From contig DJRJ01000051.1 of the NCBI GenBank assembly GCA_002438865.1, forward strand, positions 1 to 28,036: DNA of 28,036 nucleotides. Direction: 5' to 3'. This DNA is from Clostridiales bacterium UBA6363. Its GTDB lineage: Bacteria; Bacillota; Clostridia; UBA1381. The notes beneath the pieces are model-generated. The model made no database searches. It was not told the DNA's origin and saw only the letters and a program-made list of their open reading frames with translations. Position 1 is the first letter of the stretch. Each line of letters begins with the position of its first letter. A program made the translations under genes and the position numbers. Of this stretch, positions 25,016 to 28,036 are shown in pieces.

Positions 25016-26146
25016 TTGCAGACAAAGGGTATTTACAGAATGCCGGTTACGGAAAAAAAGACCGATTGGTTTTTGGCGGTTATTGTATTTATACTGTCCG
25101 TGTTCGGAATAGCCGTGATTTATTCGGCAACACGCACGCTTAAAACGAACACGAACGTCATTGTGCAGTCGGCAGCTTTTGTAATCGGAAGTGCGGTTAT
25201 GCTTTTTATGAGCAGATTTGACTACGAACAGCTTAAAAATATGGCGAAATACATCTATATTTTTGCCGTGCTGATACTGATTGCCGTACTGCTTTTCGGA
25301 ATATCGGGCGACTGGGGCGCACGCAGCTGGATACGATTCGGAGCAATCGGCATACAGCCGTCCGAAATCGCAAAGGTGTGCTTTATAGTAACCTTTTCGT
25401 ATCACCTTTCAAAGGTTGAGGAAAGCATAAACAAAATCCCCGTCATAATAGGTCTTATATTGCACCTCGGACTTCTTCTGGGTCTTATTATGCTTCAGCC
25501 TGATTTGGGAAGCGTGTTGGTATTCCTGTTTATGTTCGTATGTATGCTTTTCACCGCAAAAATATCATGGAAATACGTTGCGGCGGCGCTCGGCGCGGGA
25601 ATAGTTTCCGTTCCGCTGATATACAAATTTCTGCTGAGCGAATATCAGAAAAAGCGTATACAGGTATTTTTAAACCCCGACCTTGACCCGCTGAACAGAG
25701 GATATAATGTTATACAATCCAAAATAGCAGTCGGTTCGGGACAGATTTGGGGAAAAGGATATTTACAGGGTACGCAAAATCAGTTCGGATATTTGCCCAC
25801 AAAATACACCGACTTCATATTCTCCGTCATTGCGGAGGAGTTCGGACTAATCGGAGCGGTTATTGTAACGGTGCTTCTGTTTATGCTGATACTGCGCTGT
25901 TTTAAAATCGCAAAAAAGGCAGACAATCCGTTCGGCAGATACATCTGCGTGGGAACGGCGTCAATGCTTTTGTTCCATACCTTTGAAAACATAGGTATGT
26001 GTATAGGGCTTATGCCCGTAACCGGTATTCCGCTCCCGTTTATAAGCTACGGCGGTACGGCAATGGTTACGAATATGCTTGCAATAGGACTTGTGCTGAG
26101 CGTTTCCGCTCACAACAAGCCACGGAGCGTATTCGACGTATATTAA
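25016..26146 (+). CDS. RodA/FtsW/SpoVE-family peptidoglycan polymerase
   Basis: This is a multi-pass SEDS-family glycosyltransferase that polymerises lipid II, 376 aa with about ten membrane helices. Conserved segments are GARSWIRFGAIGIQPSEIAK, LQPDLGSVLVF with the catalytic-type Asp, KYTDFIFSVIAEEFGLIGA and GIPLPFISYGGT. Sequence style is closest to RodA. The start is TTG at 25016, chosen because GGGAGG lies 7 nt before it; an internal ATG eight codons later is an alternative. It begins 15 nt after the lipoprotein stop with no terminator between, so it probably belongs to the acylation transcript. That would link surface-polymer modification with wall growth. No class B PBP partner is adjacent. 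Confidence 0.92.
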   Translation: MQTKGIYRMPVTEKKTDWFLAVIVFILSVFGIAVIYSATRTLKTNTNVIVQSAAFVIGSAVMLFMSRFDYEQLKNMAKYIYIFAVLILIAVLLFGISGDWGARSWIRFGAIGIQPSEIAKVCFIVTFSYHLSKVEESINKIPVIIGLILHLGLLLGLIMLQPDLGSVLVFLFMFVCMLFTAKISWKYVAAALGAGIVSVPLIYKFLLSEYQKKRIQVFLNPDLDPLNRGYNVIQSKIAVGSGQIWGKGYLQGTQNQFGYLPTKYTDFIFSVIAEEFGLIGAVIVTVLLFMLILRCFKIAKKADNPFGRYICVGTASMLLFHTFENIGMCIGLMPVTGIPLPFISYGGTAMVTNMLAIGLVLSVSAHNKPRSVFDVY

Positions 26147-26167
26147 ATCACAAATCACTCTCTTCGG

Positions 26168-26193
26168 AATATTATACAATAGGTGATAATATT
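26168..26193. promoter_or_regulatory. 8-bp inverted repeat upstream of the DUF3343 gene
   Basis: AATATTAT (26168-26175) and ATAATATT (26186-26193) are perfect inverted arms with a 10-base spacer, ending just before the ribosome binding site AAAGGAGTG. It may be an operator or weak hairpin. No convincing -35/-10 pair was seen in this 60-base gap. Confidence 0.4.
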
Positions 26194-26210
26194 TGAAAGG
26201 AGTGATTTTT

Positions 26211-26468
26211 TTGTATATAACATTAGGCTCAATAACAACGGCGGCACGGCTTAAAAAGCTTCTCGAAGCCTCCTCGGGCTATCCTGCCGACGTTGTTCAC
26301 ACGCCCGGCAAGCTCAACAAGACCGGCGAGTGTTCGTATTCGGTGCGTGCCGATGAACGTCTTTTGAAAATAGTAAGACCGTTATGCGATGAGAACGGCA
26401 TACGGATCAAAAAAATATATATTGAAGAAATTCGTGACGGGGAGCGTGTATTCAATGAAGTATCTTGA
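26211..26468 (+). CDS. DUF3343 small protein (putative S/Se carrier type)
   Basis: This is an 85 aa protein with the DUF3343 layout: an N-terminal ITLGSITTAARLKKLLEAS strand-helix, then VVHTPGKLNKTGECSYSVRA with a single Cys, then KIYIEEI. Members of this family often sit beside cysteine desulfurases and have been suggested to carry sulfur or selenium. That is from memory and is not proof of function. The frame is open from a TTG at 26193. I prefer the TTG at 26211 because AAAGGAGTG lies 6 nt before it and the fold starts there. It overlaps the downstream aminotransferase gene by 14 nt, so the two are co-translated. Confidence 0.8.
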   Translation: MYITLGSITTAARLKKLLEASSGYPADVVHTPGKLNKTGECSYSVRADERLLKIVRPLCDENGIRIKKIYIEEIRDGERVFNEVS

Positions 26469-27570
26469 CAATGCGGCAACATCTGCAAGAAAACCCCTTG
26501 CGGTATACAAAGCGCTTATAAGCGGTACAATCTTTGGGAGCGGCAATGCCGGACGTGGCGGTCATGCAATGAGTGTGAAAAGCACCGAGGCGATAGTTAC
26601 GGCGCAGGACGAGATTGCGGAGCTGTTTAATATAGACAATCCGCAGAATATCGCATTCACGCAAAACGCCACATATGCGCTCAATATGGTAATCCTGGGC
26701 GTGCTTTTGTCGGGCGGTCATGCCATCACCTCCGAAATGGCGCACAACAGCGTTTTAAGACCTCTGCACCGTCTCGGCAACTACACTGTCGTCAAGTCCG
26801 ACAAAAACGGATACACCGACCCTCAGTCGTTCCGTGACGCAATACGTGACGACACAAAGCTCATAGTCTGCACTCATGCCTCCAACGTATGCGGAACTAT
26901 AGAGCCGATAGAGGAAATCTGCAAAATCGCACGGGAAAATGACATTCTCTGCCTTGTTGACACAGCGCAGACGGCAGGCTGTCTTAATGTGGACGCCGAA
27001 CGCATAGGAGCGGATTTTATTGTGTTTTCGGGACACAAGGGGCTTATGGGTCCTCTCGGAACGGGCGGAGTGTATGTAAAAGAGCCGCAGTACCTCTCAC
27101 CCGTGATAACGGGCGGAACGGGGAGCAAATCGGAAAGCCTTATACAGCCGAAATTTATGCCCGATATGCTACAAAGCGGAACAATGAATACCCCGGCAAT
27201 AAAAGCACTTGCGGAGGGAGTACGATATATCAGACGGCACGGCGTGGATGAAATAGGCGGCAGGGAAAGATATATTGCGAAAAAGCTTGAGGAAAAGCTT
27301 CTCAATATGGGCGGCATAACCGTTTACGGAAACGGAAACAGGATAGGCACAACGGCGTTTAATATAGCAGGCAAAGCGAGCGGTGAGGTCGCACAGCGGC
27401 TCTCGGACAGATTTGCACTGCGTGCCGGATACCATTGTGCTCCGCTTGCGCACAAGGCTCTCGGCACGGTAAAAACGGGCGCTGTGCGTGCGTCTTTCGG
27501 CGTGTTCAATAAGGAACGTGATGCGGAGGAGCTTGCCGATGCGGTATGGCGGCTGAAAAAAGAGCTGTAA
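26455..27570 (+). CDS. Class V aminotransferase / cysteine desulfurase family protein
   Basis: This is a PLP-dependent enzyme of 371 aa that probably releases sulfur (or selenium) from cysteine. It begins YLDNAATSARKP, the family opening. Other features are HNSVLRPLHRL, DTAQTAG for the PLP ring, the Schiff-base lysine K195 in FSGHKGLMGP, and the probable catalytic cysteine C328 in GYHCAPLAHK, followed by VRASFGVFN. It resembles the subgroup often found next to DUF3343 proteins and selenium-related genes. No selD or other selenium gene is in the window. The frame is open from 26389, but the ATG at 26455 is chosen because GGGGAGCG precedes it and the conserved N-terminus starts there. The overlap with the DUF3343 gene suggests a functional pair. 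Confidence 0.9.
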   Translation: MKYLDNAATSARKPLAVYKALISGTIFGSGNAGRGGHAMSVKSTEAIVTAQDEIAELFNIDNPQNIAFTQNATYALNMVILGVLLSGGHAITSEMAHNSVLRPLHRLGNYTVVKSDKNGYTDPQSFRDAIRDDTKLIVCTHASNVCGTIEPIEEICKIARENDILCLVDTAQTAGCLNVDAERIGADFIVFSGHKGLMGPLGTGGVYVKEPQYLSPVITGGTGSKSESLIQPKFMPDMLQSGTMNTPAIKALAEGVRYIRRHGVDEIGGRERYIAKKLEEKLLNMGGITVYGNGNRIGTTAFNIAGKASGEVAQRLSDRFALRAGYHCAPLAHKALGTVKTGAVRASFGVFNKERDAEELADAVWRLKKEL

Positions 27571-27593
27571 CAGTTCTCTCGGCATTATAAAAA

Positions 27594-27627
27594 AGCTGTG
27601 GCAAAATGAAATCATTTTGCCACAGCT
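27594..27627. terminator. Strong intrinsic terminator between convergent genes
   Basis: A perfect 15-bp stem, AGCTGTGGCAAAATG (27594-27608) and CATTTTGCCACAGCT (27613-27627), has a 4-base loop. On the minus strand it is followed by a T-run (TTTTTTAT), ending the XRE gene. On the plus strand CTTTATG follows, a weaker stop for the desulfurase gene. Confidence 0.92.
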
Positions 27628-27638
27628 CTTTATGCAAG

Positions 27639-27971
27639 TTAATCTTTGTAATGTTTTACGGCATACATCATACCCAGCGCCTTACTGCGTTCGGTACAGT
27701 CCATATCCCGAAACAGCGCCAAAAGCTCCGCCTCCTCCGCCGAAAAATCCGTTGCAAAAAATTCATCGGCTCTCATTCTCACATTGCTTCTGCCGATAAG
27801 ATAATCCACCGACACTCCGAAAAAATCAGATAATTCAATAAGCATATCCATTGTCGGCTGATGTCTGCCGGTTTCATATGCGCTGACCATATACTGCGAA
27901 ATATTCATCTTCATCGCAAGTCCTATCTGGTTAAGATGTTTTTCTTTCCTAAGCTGTGCTATTCTGTTCAT
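27639..27971 (-). CDS. XRE-family helix-turn-helix regulator
   Basis: This is a small phage-repressor-type DNA-binding protein of 110 aa. The N-terminal HTH covers about residues 3-60 (IAQLRKEKHLNQIGLAMKMN, SQYMVSAYETGRHQPTMDML, FFGVSVDYLIGRS). The C-terminal helical tail (about 70-110) is rich in Glu, Ala and Leu and probably mediates dimerisation. The ATG has AAAGGGGTGA upstream. A palindrome covers the presumed promoter, so autoregulation is likely. It is convergent with the desulfurase gene and shares the terminator with it. Targets beyond its own promoter are unknown. No phage genes are nearby in the window. Confidence 0.9.
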   Translation of the reverse strand: MNRIAQLRKEKHLNQIGLAMKMNISQYMVSAYETGRHQPTMDMLIELSDFFGVSVDYLIGRSNVRMRADEFFATDFSAEEAELLALFRDMDCTERSKALGMMYAVKHYKD

Positions 27972-27993
27972 GTCATCACCCCTTTTATTGCTT

Positions 27994-28022
27994 ACGCAAA
28001 TAATTATATTGGTTATTTGCGT
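27994..28022 (-). promoter_or_regulatory. Palindromic operator over the XRE promoter
   Basis: ACGCAAATAA (27994-28003) and TTATTTGCGT (28013-28022) are a perfect 10-bp inverted repeat with a 9-base spacer. A minus-strand TATAAT (28008-28003) lies within it. The -35, near 28031-28026 (ATAGCA), is weak. This is the layout of a self-repressed regulator. Confidence 0.75.
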
Positions 28023-28036
28023 GCGTGCTATTTGTT

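Noticed and set aside
24620..25405. 261-codon minus-strand open frame across the lipoprotein/rodA junction
   Set aside because: It covers parts of two good plus-strand genes and has no domain; shadow frame.

Overview
The window looks like a chromosomal segment of an anaerobic gut-type Clostridia (Bacillota). Supporting signs are a linked dnaG-rpoD pair with a short (358 aa) primary sigma factor, a two-subunit NAD-type dihydroorotate dehydrogenase (PyrD plus PyrK), a WalRK/PhoPR-type two-component pair, GGAGG-type ribosome binding sites, consensus sigma-A promoters and a DUF3343/cysteine desulfurase pair. Most of it has moderate GC. Roughly the first 530 bases are much richer in GC (about 70% in a line I counted, against about 45% further in). 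They look like sequence from a different, high-GC genome joined inside prmA, so the left edge should be read with caution.

Layout. (1) 1-3975, minus strand: dnaG, rpoD and prmA, closely packed. (2) 4030-10072, minus strand: a pyrimidine operon pyrB-pyrC-pyrF-pyrK-pyrD from a near-consensus promoter at 10118-10146, followed by a small flavodoxin-like protein. Between pyrC and pyrF lies a 0.55 kb non-coding stretch holding four imperfect ~100-111 bp tandem repeats and a fragment of a fifth. (3) 10227-12974, plus strand: an OmpR-family response regulator and its HAMP-PAS histidine kinase. (4) 13000-14213, minus strand: a TauE/SafE-like exporter and a MarR regulator with its own consensus promoter and palindrome. 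(5) 14351-16548: a GH109-like Gfo/Idh/MocA protein divergent from an AraC-type regulator.

(6) 16672-26146, plus strand, is the most interesting part. It is a compact, translationally coupled locus resembling the dlt (D-alanylation) machinery but rearranged and extended. It has two tandem paralogous stand-alone adenylation enzymes, an 80 aa carrier protein, a DltB-like MBOAT membrane acyltransferase and a DltD-like SGNH protein. Next comes a 35 aa membrane peptide ending in the DltX-type C-terminal motif FxYxxF, then a 955 aa lipoprotein with FG-GAP-like repeats set inside a possible polysaccharide-deacetylase-like barrel, and finally a RodA/FtsW-family protein. My inference is that one or two amino acids (or similar acids) are activated, loaded on the carrier, passed across the membrane via MBOAT and the DltX-like tyrosine, and placed on a cell-surface polymer. 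The substrate and acceptor cannot be read from the sequence.

(7) 26211-28022: a DUF3343 protein overlapping a class V aminotransferase/cysteine desulfurase, a strong terminator, and a convergent XRE-type regulator with a palindromic operator over its promoter. No tRNA, rRNA, CRISPR array or insertion sequence was recognised.
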